64,000 bases of DNA from positions 7,006,001-7,070,000 of the forward strand of contig AP026550.1 of assembly GCA_026075535.2 (NCBI GenBank), written 5' to 3'. Position 1 is the first letter of the stretch. Each line of letters starts with the position of its first letter. Below, in pieces: positions 12,113 through 23,340 of the stretch. Under the pieces are notes generated by a model that made no database searches, was not told where the DNA came from, and worked only from the letters and a program-made list of their open reading frames with translations. Source of the stretch: Tricholoma matsutake. Taxonomy: Eukaryota; Basidiomycota; Agaricomycetes; Agaricales; Tricholomataceae. The position numbers were made by a program, and so were the translations under genes.

Positions 12113-14276
12113 ATTGTACACCCTCACTGCCTGTCCATAACCACTTTGAAGTTTTGTCAGTTGAATCTCTGGAGAATGAATCTATTTCCATGACTGTTCC
12201 CCTCTCTGACCCTTCAAAGTTGGCTAAAGACGTACCTGCTCTCCCCATCTCTCCTTCTACTCCACGTCCCAAAATTAAATCATGGGAGTGCAAACTACCA
12301 TGCAAATATATTGTTGCATCCACCCCCTCTATGCATTTCTTGAACCTAGCAATCGAACTACAGACTACCGACACTGGACAGACACTCGGTGTCTCTGCGC
12401 TCCTGGACTCTCTTCACCAATGCCCATCTTGCACAACAACACCACCTGAATACTCGCTCACTCTCACATCTGATACCTGTTTATAATGTGGATAGGTCCC
12501 CAAACAAAGCTGGTGCCATCTGAGAGGTTGTAGACCTGGTCCTCCATTACAAAGATCATAGTGAGCATGCCCTTTTTGATGTCACTCAATTAGGAAAGCA
12601 GAAGGTGATTTTGGGCTATCCGTGGCTTTGAGACCATAACCCAGAGGTCGACTGGCATACTGGGGAGGTTACCATGAGCTGGTGTCCATCCCGCTGTCGC
12701 ACTTGTTTTATGGAAGCCGGGCAAGAACATTGTGAACAAAGGGCCTCAATACGATGTACTCAGAAGTGTTGTTCTGGACCCCTGCCTGTACCTGAAGTGG
12801 AGTTGGAAGGGGTTCCTGATCTGATGCAGGACTCAGATGATGATGAGGAGGATCAAGAGGAAGTGGAGGAAGGTGATTGGATCTTCTACACTGCAATTTG
12901 TCCATTGCATGAGGTGTGTGCTACATTGAATATATCCCAATGCCTCGCTGAGGCCTTCCACAAAAACAATGCTGCTAAATCCTCTACTGATTCCTTGCTT
13001 CCTCATCTCCATGAGTTTGGGGATGTGTTCTCCAAGGAATCATTCGACTCTCTCCCTGCATGCAAGCCATGGGATCATGCGATCAAACTCACCCCTGGTG
13101 CAACCCCTTCATCCTGCAAGGTCTATCCTCTCTCTCCTGAAGAACAGCGACAGCTTGACCAGTTCATCGATGAGCACATGGCCTCTCCCTTTTTCTTTGT
13201 CAAGAAGAAGGATGGCTCACTTCGACCAGTTCAAGACTACAGAAGGCTCAATGACATCACAGTCAAAAATTGCTACCCATTACCTCTCATCTCCAAACTT
13301 GTGAACCAGCTCTGTGGAGCCCAATACCTCACCAAGCTTGACATCTGTTGGGGTTACAATAATGTGAGGATAAAGAAGGGAGATGAGTGGAAGGCAGCCT
13401 TTTGTACCAACTGTGGTCTTTTTGAACTGCTCGTCATGTTCTTTGGCCTTACTAATAGTTCTGCCACCTTTCAGACCATGATGAATGACATCTTCCATGA
13501 CCTCCTCCTTGAAGGTGTTGTTTGTATCTATCTCAATGATATCCTCATCTTCACTTGCACAGTTGAAGAGCACCATTGCATCATGCGCCTCATCCTAGAA
13601 TGACTTCAACGGTGCAAACTCTACCTTCATCAGGACAAGTGCGAGTTTGAGAAGACCAAGATCGAGTACCTTGGCCTGATTATCTTGGAGGGTCAGGTGG
13701 AGATGGATCCTATTAAGGTGAATGGGGTCATGGCTTGGCCAATGCCCATGAACAAGAAAGAGGTGCAGTCATTCCTGGGCTTCATCAATTTCTATTGGTG
13801 TTTTATCAAGGATTTCTCACATCATGCATGACCACTGTTCGACTTGACAGGAAAGGAGGCATGGAGGTGGGATAATGCACAACAGGAGGTGTTTGAAAAG
13901 CTTAAGGAGATGGTCACTTCTGCTCCCATTCTTACCTTTGCTGATGATTCACACCCTTTTTGTGTAGAAGCCAACAGTTCTGACTTTGTGATGGGTGCTG
14001 TGTTGTCTCAGCAGTCTCCGGAGGACCAGAAGTGGCATCCTGTTGCATTCTACTCCAAAAGCCTTAGTGCTGTAGAGCAAAACTATGAGATCCATGACAA
14101 GGAGATGTTGGCGATAATGCGTGTGCTTGAGGAGTGGCGACACTTCCTCGAGAGTGCCCAACACAAGGTGGAAATTTGGATGGATCACAAGAATCTTGAG
14201 TACTTTATGATGGCCAAGAAATTGAACCATCGTCAAGCTTGTTGATCCCTGTATCTATCCAGATTTGACTTCTCCT
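12109..14276 (+). pseudogene. pol of gypsy element 1, protease-RT-RNase H part, inactivated
   Basis: The protease core (LGVSALLDS, about 12388-12412) is followed by a frameshift that removes the rest of its active-site loop. The RT includes ASPFFFVKKKDGSLRPVQDY, LTKLDICWGYNNVRIKKGDE and the catalytic box VCIYLNDILIF, where the expected first Asp is Asn (codon 13535-13537). RNase H follows (PILTFADDSHPFCVEANSSD, YEIHDKEMLAIMRVLEEWRH, DHKNLEYF). TGA stops occur at about 12632, 13601 and 13829, and again just before the hAT insertion at 14277. Catalytic activity is therefore lost twice over. Confidence 0.88.
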
Positions 14277-15123
14277 TAGCGTTTTAAGGTCCAGTTAAGT
14301 CCGGTTTTTGACATCTAAATGGGGCAACCACAACCGCAATCGGTCCAGGACTGACCCAGATATTGATGGACCCCAACTGGACTGCATAGGACTGGTCCAT
14401 ATCGGTCCATGGACCGACAAAAACCAGTCCAAACCGACTTTTTGTTGTAAAATTTATCATACCAATATAGCCCATATGTTTCTCGGCGACTATTACCCAG
14501 ACAATTTAATCGTTATGTACGGAGTTGGATATTGTAATTCCCCAGCGATCAGTCCAATTTTTAAGGGATTTCATCAAGATTTGACTGAGATATGACCAAA
14601 ATGAAAGTAGATTGTATTACATGTTGTAGTTTGTAGGTTGTAGGTTGTAGTTGTAGTATGTAGTTGCAGCTTGTCAGGGTGGTTAAATTAATCAAAGATA
14701 CATGGTACAGATGTTTATGTGTGTTATTTTTATGTATTGGATGGTGTCCAATTGTACCCAACATTTTTGTAACACAAGGATAAGCAGTACAATCAAAGTT
14801 ATTTTAATCACAACAAAATTCTCATGCACAAATGTATTTGGTGATATCTCTCTCAGTTCTCAACTGATTTTGATAGTCCAGGGGGCGAAATTGAAGTCAT
14901 TATGTGTGAAAATTAGGGTGTATAGTTCACATAACATATAAACCAGTTGCAACTGGTTTTTATCAGTTTTTATTGGTTCAATGATATTTTTCAAAGTAAA
15001 AGACTGGCAACTGGACTGCAAAAGACCGGACCTATAAATAGCCACCTGAGGAACCGGACTTTGGTCAAGTTTGGTTTGGTTTCGGTCTTTTTCCAGTTTG
15101 TAGGACTGGACCTTTAAACACTA
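14277..15123. mobile_element. 847-bp non-autonomous hAT-type element inside pol
   Basis: An exact 8-bp duplication CTTCTCCT (14269-14276 and 15124-15131) flanks it. The termini TAGCGTTTTAAGGTCCAGT and the complement TAGTGTTTAAAGGTCCAGT are inverted repeats. The pol reading resumes after it, so it is a clean insertion. The interior is rich in GGTCCA/TGGACC and AACCGG motifs near both ends, as expected for subterminal transposase sites, and has no supported gene. Confidence 0.92.
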
Positions 15124-16801
15124 CTTCTCCTTGCACCACTGTCTGGGTCACAGCATGGGGAACACTGATGCCCTCTCCCAATGTGCAGACCATGGGGATG
15201 GCAGTGATGACAATCAAAATGTTGTGTTGTTGCAGCCAGACCTGTTCACCATTTGGGCACTGGAAGGCATTGCACCCCAGGGCAAGGAGCAGGACATTCT
15301 ATGTGACATTTGTCACGCAAACCGTAGCAGTTTACACAAGGATGTTGTTGCCTGAGCTGTTAAAGAACTGAGGAAGGGATCCACCCTTTCCTTGCGTGCA
15401 GCAGAGTGGGCTGAAAAGGAGGACTTGTTGTATTTCAGGGATCACATCTATGTCCCAAATGACCCAGACCTTCGCTGACACATCATATCCCAACACCATG
15501 ACTCACAGATTGCCAGTCATCCTGGATGCTGGAAGACCTTGGAGCTCACCTCGTGGAATTATTGGTGGCCACGAATGTCACAACTCATTGGTCAGTATTG
15601 TCATACTTGTGACCTTTGCTTATGCACCAAGATTCCTTGTCGCAAACCCATTGGCAAGCTACACCCTCTTCCTGTTCCAGAGAGTCGTTGGGATGTTGTC
15701 AGTGTCAACTTTGTGGTGGAGTTGCCAGAGTCAAATGGGTTTGATGCGGTGATGTGCACAGTTGATTCAGTGGGAAAATGTGCTCACTTCATTCCCACTC
15801 ACACCACCGTCAGTGCCCTGGGTGCCGCCTGACTCTATCTCCACCATGTGTGGAAATTACATGGACTTCCTGGTGCTTTCCTCTCTAACCGTGGCCCTCA
15901 GTTTGTGGCAGAGTTCACTCACAAGCTGTACTGACTTCTGGGGATCAAACTCCTTGCTTTGACTGCCTATCACCCACAAACCGATGGCCAGACTGAGTGA
16001 GTCAACCAGGAACTGGAGCAGTACATCCACATCTTCATCAATGAGCGCCAGGACAATTGGGATGATCTTCTCCCCTTGGCTGAGTTTGGATACAACAACC
16101 ATGTCCATGCTTCCACTCAACAGACCCCTTTCCTCTTAGACACTGGACAACATCCATGCATGGGATTTGAACCTCGCCAAACTCCCTCACACATCAAGAC
16201 AGTAAATGAGTTCACAGAACACATGCGGGATAGCTTGGAGGAGGCAAAGGTGAAGGATGACATGGCACACTTTTACAACCAACACCATTCTCCGACCCCT
16301 CAGTACAAGGTTGGTGATTGAGTTTATCTTGACTCCAGTGACATCTCCACTACGTGTCCATCCAAGAAACTCGCTCATTGCTTCCTGGGACCCTTCCCCA
16401 TTGTCAAGTGTGTTGGAATGCATGGCTATTGTTTATGCCTCCCAGCCTCCATGTCCAGACTCCACCCAGTCTTCCATGTCATCAAACTCCTTCCAGCTCC
16501 CCCAGATCCATTCCCAGGATGCCATTCATGTCCACCGCTGCCGCCTACAGTGATCAAGGGAGAACCCCAGTACAAAGTCAAGTCGATCTTGGACAGCCAG
16601 TTGCATCAAGGAGAACTCCAGTATTTGGTGCACTGGAAGGGTTATGGGTATGAGGAGAACTCATGGGTCAAAGAATCTGATGTGAATGCCCCTCAGTTAG
16701 TCAAGGAATTCCACCGATGGCACACTGCTGCACTGCATTGCATTCAAGTCACTGACTTTGGTTGTTTGCAATTTCAAATGCATCAGGGTGATGCATCTTA
16801 G
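15124..16801 (+). pseudogene. pol of gypsy element 1, RNase H end-integrase-chromodomain part, inactivated
   Basis: The end of RNase H (GNTDALSQCADH) leads into the integrase zinc region (CHTCDLC). The core has VVSVNFVVELPES, where the first catalytic Asp is Asn (codon 15707-15709), then [11 protein letters not shown], where the second Asp is also Asn, and TAYHPQTDGQTE. A GPF-like C-terminal region follows, then a chromodomain (YKVKSILDSQLHQGELQYLV HWKGYGYEENSWV, about 16570-16675). TGA stops sit at 15353, 15476, 15830, 15929, 15998 and 16319, most at expected Arg codons. Chromodomain integrases steer insertion to marked chromatin, but this copy cannot act. Confidence 0.88.
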
Positions 16802-16812
16802 AGAGGGGGTAA

Positions 16813-18523
16813 TGTAAGGGGACTCAGGGGTGCCCTGTGTGTTTCTCCTATTTTTTTTACATTTGTCCTATATTTTTCCTCACTTCATTTCCTTCTATTC
16901 TTCATTTTCTATGCTTTTTCCTTATTTTATTACTAATTTCCCTTTCTATCACATTTAGTGTTTGAAAGTCTGGTTCATCAAACCGGAACAAAACCAAAAC
17001 CGGACTGAACCCAACTGCAGTTTGGTCTTTTTCTGGTTGCAGTTGCCCTCATTCTGTGAGTCTAGCAGTTGTGGTTGCATTGAATCACATATTTATTTGA
17101 AACCAATTAAAACCAGTTCTAACTGGTTCTAACTGACCTCAGTCTACTTACTGTACTCTATGTAATTTAATCATAATCAAATGATATAATAATAAAATAA
17201 TATTGTAATTGGGCAGACCCAAGGGAAAGAAGCATGAAAAAGTGAGGATTTATATACCCTGAGGCTGGGCATGGACCATTTGGTCACATTTGCACACCCA
17301 AACAAAAAAGTGGTGCCACTTGGTTCACTATTCTCATGGCTTCCACACTGCATACATCATCAACCACCACCACCACCATCCTCGACCCCCCTCCTCTGCC
17401 TCCTTCCACCACCACCACCAGTCTGTCAACACCTGCCACTACACCCACATCCCCCACATCGGATAGTGCCACCAAACACTGCCAACAAAACACATTGGGC
17501 ACAAACAATGACAGATGTCGTTTGTGCCCCAGGTAATGTTTATTTAATGTTCATTTTCAATTAACTCATGTTTTCTGTTCTTTTCTAGGTTCTAATTATG
17601 TTATAAAAACATTAATGAGACCACACCAAGACACCCCACCCACCCCTGCAATCCCCTGCTTGCAGGGTGGTTAATGGGTCTCATCAATGTGGCAGTGGTG
17701 CCACGTCACAACCACCTACCACAAACATTGATGACAATGACAATGACAATGACGACAACAAATACGATGATGTGGTGCTGCCACCACATCACCAACGATG
17801 ATGACAATGTGGCAGCAGCTGGCATCACCAACCAATGCTGGATGATAACACCAACACCAGACACCAACGCCAACGCTGGATGCTGACGACACTGACACCT
17901 GACAACGACACCAGCCCCTCTCTCTCCAAATGTGGGAGGTTTTTTTCTTTCTTTTGATAGCTGACTCCCCCTCCTCACATATCCTGTGAGGTGGGGGGTT
18001 TTCTTAGTTCTTTTTAATTTTATTATCTATGTGCCTGCAAGGGGCATTATTTTACTCTAGAATATTATTAGTATGTATATAACTGTGTAGATAGCATCAG
18101 TTTAGACCAAGGTGAGTCAGTCGACAACCAGTTGTGGTTGAACCGACCATAACTGGTGGTCGAGCTGGACCGAACTGCAGTGAACCGACTATGTGCAGTT
18201 TGGTCTGGTTTTATTTAACTTTTGGATGTAATTGGACTGGTTTCAGTTCTGGTTCCATCCTAAAATGGAAAAAAACTGGACCGAGCTGGACCTTCAAACA
18301 CTAATCACATTTGTGCATGTTGACAGTTTTATATTTAGAGGTGGAGCACCCCTTCTGACATCTACCCTTGGTATGATGTCATTCAGCAGCCTTGATCTGC
18401 CTATCTCCACCTTTTCTATTTTTAGATTATTATTTGATTTTTGCAGTCTTCACATATACTGGGCATTGGCAAAAGGGTCCTTAGAGTTTTCTCTTCGGAT
18501 TTCCCTTTGCTAGAGGCTGAGCT
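16813..18523 (+). repeat. 3' LTR of gypsy element 1, split by a hAT-type element
   Basis: LTR sequence is present at 16813-16955 and 18304-18523 and matches the 5' LTR. The polypurine tract GAGAGGGGGTAA lies directly upstream. The copy diverges from the 5' LTR after GAGGCTGAG, so its true end is uncertain. Confidence 0.8.
16956..18303. mobile_element. 1348-bp non-autonomous hAT-type element inside the 3' LTR
   Basis: An exact 8-bp duplication ATCACATT (16948-16955 and 18304-18311) flanks it. The termini are TAGTGTTTGAAAGTCTGG and the complement TAGTGTTTGAAGGTCCAG, clearly the same family as the insertion at 14277. The interior has ATG/CAT-rich low-complexity sequence (CCACCACCA near 17365, ATGACAATGACA near 17730) and C-rich/G-rich hairpins near 17925-18000. 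I see no transposase. Confidence 0.92.
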
Positions 18524-18940
18524 TATACCAACCATCCAGCTGTCCAACATGACAACAAAGCCATGTGACATAAGTCTGCTGAGTTGTGCAGTGAGCTTGC
18601 AACCATCTCAGCTCTAGTGCCCACCCTTTCAGTTATTGGGCTCTTTAATTTCATTCACATAGCTAAACAGCTCAAAGATACTACTTGCACAACCAGCTGA
18701 AGAACCTGAATGTCCTACCCCTGAGTATGACTAAACTACTTGCAGACAGCTGTGGGATTTTGTTAGAGGATGTCGCTTTATCGCCACTTTCTTATCAAGT
18801 GCCAGGAGGTGAAGCAGTGTATCAGGGTTGAGAGTTGTGTAGAGCAGGTCCATGGTTTACATATGTGAGAGAACTTGACACTCATGTTACCTCCATCACA
18901 TACCCCATCCTCCATTCCTCTGCCCCCCATCCACAAGAAA
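18524..18940. other. Spacer, no gene seen
   Basis: This is the sequence between gypsy element 1 and the next decayed gene. No open frame, repeat or structural signal stands out. Confidence 0.4.
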
Positions 18941-19916
18941 TTACTTGCTCCTCCTCCGCACCCTTCTATCCACAAGATCCCCTTGGTATGATGACATGAT
19001 TCTCAGAATTCCACAATAATGATGCAATTTGGCATTGAATGCTTGACCAATCTTGAACCCTACCCATAGTCCTTCTGTGGCATCATACTTCTGTAAGCAA
19101 ATGAGTTTGGAAGTAACATCACTCTCCTGAATGAGTGCTAGATTGTGAAGGATAGATTCAGTGATCTGGAAATTGTGGGAACCAGGTGGTAGTAAAAAGT
19201 CAAATGAAATGGGCTCACAGTCATCTTGACACCAAGCAAATGCCCACACAATGTTCTTTGACTGAGATTTGTTCTGTTGTAATGTTGCTTGGAGCACCTG
19301 TCAGTCAGCATCAGTGTGATGTAATGCCACTTGCTGCTCAGTAAAGAGTGGAGGCATCTGGACTGTGTATTGAGGGGCTGGTGGAGGGGGATTGGCAGGT
19401 GGAGGTGGTGGGATTGGTTGGGGCATGAAGGGTGGATGTGTTAATAGCAAGGGATCAATGAGGGAGTTATTGATGTGGAGAGATGGTGAGGAAGCAGGAA
19501 CAGAGGGGAGAGCAGAGGGGAGTGTCCTGTGAGCTCATTTTGCTGATATGGTCTTTGCATTGGCAACCACCACTGAGTTGGCAGTGGGTTTGACACATGT
19601 TCTGAGTGCAATCACAAGCAGGTGCTTGTTTCCATTTGCAGCCTGCAAAACTGTAATAAGTTGCCAGTTGGAGGGCAATTGGAGGAAGGAATGCAGGTAA
19701 TGTGCTCATGCTCGAAGCTGGGGCCATCAAAGGAGGGGAAGGTAGAGGTGTAGAATGTGGTTGGGCAGTTGATGTTGACAGCAGCAATGGTGTATGATCA
19801 AACCAACAAAAATATTGCTGATGTGACATTGTTCCCAGCCTGAATTTGCCTTGAGGCCAAGCTGTGCATAAGATGTACTGGCATCCAAGGTTTCCATTGG
19901 TGTTTGTCATCATCAT
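18941..19916 (-). pseudogene. Unknown Cys-rich protein of a dispersed Agaricomycete family, inactivated
   Basis: Reading leftwards from 19916, a Ser/Pro/Thr-rich start leads to a cysteine cluster (GCKWKQAPACDCTQNMCQTH CQLSGGCQC, about 19660-19570). A frameshift near 19467 then leads to a Pro-rich stretch (PPFMPQPIPPPPPANPPPP), a stop near 19315, and a C-terminal domain (NIVWAFAWCQDDCEPISFDF ... GFKIGQAF). I recall similar hypothetical proteins repeated in mushroom genomes, which suggests a mobile or amplified gene, but I know no function for it. One frameshift and one TGA show that this copy is dead. Confidence 0.5.
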
Positions 19917-20401
19917 GATGGGTGTAAGTTACTATATGCCTTGCTCATGATGGAAAAAGTATAAGGGGTGTCTAAAGATGCATATATGCCAGTTTTACAC
20001 AGGGTGGGTGCTCAAAACATTGCTCACTGCTGGGGGCTGTGACCTGCAAAGGATTGAAATTAAGGGTGGGGTGGCTGTGTGAGAGCAGTCAGACAGCCAG
20101 ACAACCAGACAACTGGACAGTTGGACAGACTTTCCCAAACACAGACTTTCTGGTGATTCAACAACTGCAAACACCACTTGAATTATCAAATCGTGATTCA
20201 CTCTCTGATGATTCAACAACATCCTTTCGAGTTCAAAATAGGTTAATTAGATAAGACAGTTTTATACAATTTGATCAACAAGTTGTCCTGCTCTTAACCC
20301 TGATATGTCTGGAAAGCGCTTAATGAAAACTACTGAAAAGAAGCCTCCTGGCCATGCTTGAAAGCCCTCCAGGATGAGTCAGAGGATAGGGAGGACAATG
20401 A
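19917..20401. other. Spacer with short imperfect repeats
   Basis: ACAGCCAGACAACCAGACAA-type repeats lie near 20089-20130. No gene is supported. The four bases before the LTR at 20402 read ATGA. Confidence 0.4.
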
Positions 20402-21417
20402 TGATGATACTCGACCTGGAAACCCAAACAAAACCCACAACTAAGGCCTCAGATGGTATAACACGAGCTATAGGAAGGGTGTGAGGTGGTACTAAATATC
20501 ACCACAGTTACCCAAGGGTGGGGGAACTAAGTTTGAGGAGGTCTGATGAGATTCGATGAAGTTTGAGGGCATATGAAGCTCTGTGAAGTGCTTCGAGAAA
20601 AGTTTGAAGATGTTTGAGAAAGTTTGAGGACCTTCGAGGGGTTTGTAGAGAATGAGAATAGTTTCAATAAATGCTGATGATAGACAATAGAGATGCAGAA
20701 TGGTCTCGAGAGTGAGTAGATGATAGACAATAATTTCGAGAAGCTAATACAGAAAGTTCGAGGAAGTTCGCGGTAACCTGCTAAACTTCAGGACTAAGAC
20801 AAGAGGCTTGGACTCAAGAGAATTGCTCTTAAATCAGACAATAGATATGAGAGGACGATCTGTTCTATCATTCTAAGTAGCTAGTACAAGGCTATATATG
20901 TTTTGAAGAGATGGTACTTAAAAGGAAATAAAACATGAGGACTACATGAGGCCAGATATAAAACAATAAAGAACTTTCCAAATCAGAAAATAAATGAGAA
21001 ATGATGAGAAGGGAAACATATAGAGTCACAATATATCAAGAATACCTGTCCTATTGATCCAATATATCATCAAAATGTCAAAGCACCACAATCATGTCCT
21101 AAAAGTGCATTGTCATATCTCCTCGTGTCCGGTGGTGCTCGATATGCAATGCACTAACTTGTGCAAGGTATGCTGCATGTGTATGAAGAGCGGTGCGATA
21201 GGCATATGGCAGCCAAGGGCATTTGAGGTGCTGCAAAGTTGTTCGAACTTGCTCAAAGTGTTGCAAAGTCATTTGAAGTACCATGAAATAGTTTTGGAGT
21301 GGTTTCACAGAGTTCATAGTCATTTCATGGGGTTCATAGGGGTTGTGAGCATGTGTGGTGATGTGTTGAAGCATTTGGAAACATTCCCAGAGCTTGGAGC
21401 GCAAGGTGGACCTATCA
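20402..21417 (-). repeat. 3' LTR of gypsy element 2
   Basis: On the minus strand it starts TGATAGGTCCACCTTGC and ends near ATCATCA. The same family occurs as LTR copies at 27564, 44418/53306, 56514 and 61380. This copy is the most diverged and abuts a polypurine tract, so it is the resident 3' LTR. Confidence 0.82.
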
Positions 21418-21437
21418 TCCTCCCCCTTACTGAAATC
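21418..21437 (-). promoter_or_regulatory. 3' polypurine tract of gypsy element 2
   Basis: The minus strand reads TTTCAGTAAGGGGGAGGA directly before the LTR start TGATAGG. This is the plus-strand DNA primer site expected in this position. A near copy lies in pol at 26915-26931. Confidence 0.75.
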
Positions 21438-22321
21438 CTGACTGTCCCAGTCAGCTGATTGGAGACACATGTCGATCACAAGGTCATGTTGAAAATATAA
21501 ATGAAATTTGAAAAACTTCCTGTTCTTCTTCATCAACTCTTACATCTCCGATACTAGCTCCTACCATGTCTCTACTTGCTGATCTCAACAATGAGGTACT
21601 TGATTATGCAAAATCAATGCCTGAACATGCTGTTGCCGAAGATTTGGATTTGGAAGTATGGGGAAAGGAGTTTTGTGAGAAGATGGTAAGTTTTTACTGT
21701 TGAGGGGGCTAAAGTGTTTTGTTTAGGCTGAATACAATGAATTGGCAGACAACCTGGGCGAGGAATGTGATTCGGCTGTCCAAAACGTCGTCAACAAGGG
21801 CTTTGAGCTGTACAAACCACTGGCGCGGCGTAAATGGCTTTCATGGGGTGCCGACCTTCTATTTTCAGACTTGAAGGAGGAAGTGGAGAGGGAGGAGCAG
21901 TTGACTGAAGTGAGGCAGGTTTGGGAGTGGAAGAGGAGGTTGGCCAAGCAGCGGCGGATGCTCAACAGGCGAAACTGGACATTCAAAAGGCAGAGCTCAC
22001 CGAGGCTTGTAGCTTGGCTCTTGCTGAGTTTCATGTGAAGACCCTCTCGAGGGAGGATTTGCTGAGACAGAATGTGGAATTTGCAGTCAAGGCTAAGGCC
22101 ATTGAGAGGGTGGAGGCTGGTGATGAAGATGAGGAGGAAGGAATTGAGGAATTGCCTATAATCAGGATAGGGAAGTGGAAGGTGGTGGAGATCGACGTGA
22201 ACAATGATGGGGAGGACAAATTCAGTGAGGAAGTGAAGTTTTGTGACAAGCAGACTGCTTGATTTTGAGGGTCCGGTAAGTTTTTTTGTTTGGCTTTGAA
22301 GCTGAACTTTACACTCCCCCA

Positions 22322-22565
22322 CAGAGTCCTGGAGGAATCCTCCAGGAATCCAGTGGGACTCAGTACCCTAAAGTCATATCATAATGGAAAGTCAATTTGA
22401 GATATCTTACAAGTTTCAAGTGCTTTGGACTTCATGAATTTCACAAAGTACCTACAAAATAAACTTGTTCAGAGCAGGGATTGAACTCTAGAACTCATGA
22501 TCAAGAATCACATGACAAACCAAACAAGTGCTTAACCAGTTGAGCCACAGGAGAATTATTAGCTG
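22322..22565 (-). mobile_element. tRNA-derived SINE-like unit
   Basis: On the minus strand an A-box-like TGGCTCAACTGGTTA (22547-22533) and a B-box-like GAGTTCAATCCC (about 22489-22478) are spaced as in a tRNA gene. An unrelated body follows, with a 3' part reading GAGTCCCACTGGATTCCTGG. The same tail motif recurs in the unit at 24305. This fits a Pol III SINE; the tRNA of origin is not clear. Confidence 0.6.
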
Positions 22566-22659
22566 CCAATATAAAAGTGTATTTATACCCTCAACCTCAA
22601 ACTTAGGTATTTCTCTCTCGAAGCTCACAATTAAGATCAAATAAAATTTATTAACTACA

Positions 22660-22914
22660 TCCCTCCCATTGGACGCGAGGGATACACCATTAATTACATA
22701 AAAAAAAAACCTCCCCCACACAAGGTGCAAGGGGGAGTCCTACAAATATATACATATAAAACTAATCTCTCCTCGCGTTGAACATGAGGGGAGCACTACA
22801 ATTATAAAGAAAAAGAAAGAAAAACCCCTCACCCACGTAAAATGTGGGCGAGGGGGAAGGTATTACCATAAATTAAAAATGAAAAAAACTGCCCCATGCA
22901 AAATGTGGGGGCAG
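22660..22914. repeat. Array of five short hairpins with A-rich spacers
   Basis: GC-rich inverted repeats with 4-12 nt loops occur at 22660-22682, 22710-22737, 22767-22793, 22825-22856 and 22889-22914. Start-to-start spacing is 50-64 bp. Units 4 and 5 share an AAAATGTGGG loop/right arm. Between them the sequence is A-rich. Hairpins of the same style occur in the hAT-type element near 17925-18000. I do not know the role. Confidence 0.6.
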
Positions 22915-23340
22915 CCTGGTGAGTTGTGCCTGTCATCCTGTCCCTGTCGTCCTGGGTGCCAGGCCTTTGTTGTAGCTGTCCTCATTGTTGCTGTCCTGGG
23001 CATTGTTTCCATGCTGCTCCTGGTTGCCATGCCCTTCCTGGTCATCATTGCCATCCTGGCCATCTTCCGCTGTGTGGTGGTGGCTGTCATCGCCATTCCA
23101 CCTGCAATCCACCCCATGAGCAGTGGCTCATGGGGCTGGAGGCGGGTGGTGTGTTGTTGGCCCTGTTGTCATCATCTGTTGTGGTTGGTGGCTGTGCTTC
23201 GCATTCTCGGGGTTCTGGTGCTGGTAGGTGGTGGCGTTGTCATTGTCGTTGACTGCACACACTCATGATCCACCCTACGAGCAGAGGCTCACAGGCGTGG
23301 GGTGGGTGTGTTGGGTTGTCTCATGTCCAGCCATCGTTGC
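22915..23340. other. Low-complexity stretch, no supported gene
   Basis: It is rich in TGTC/CCTG and GTGGTG runs on the plus strand. Open frames here are compositional. It may be the 3' part of the minus-strand repeat gene that starts near 24273. Confidence 0.35.

Larger units (their letters stand above)
9412..18523 (+). mobile_element. Gypsy element 1: Ty3/Gypsy chromodomain LTR retrotransposon, decayed and nested
   Basis: Two related LTRs start with TGTAAGGGGACT (9412 and 16813). They flank gag, then PR-RT-RH-IN-chromodomain in the plus direction. The polypurine tract AGAGAGGGGGTAA (16800-16812) abuts the 3' LTR. A CACAC MITE sits in the 5' LTR and hAT-type elements sit in pol and the 3' LTR. 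The host target duplication is unclear: CCAGC before 9412 recurs near 18536 but the 3' LTR end is altered. At least ten in-frame TGA stops are present. Confidence 0.9.

Noticed and set aside
22478..22547. Functional tRNA gene
   Set aside because: A- and B-box motifs are present, but I could not fold a complete cloverleaf with paired acceptor ends. A SINE-like head fits better.
22660..22914. CRISPR-like regular array
   Set aside because: The repeated units are hairpins of differing sequence with A-rich spacers in a fungal genome. There is no identical direct repeat and no cas gene.
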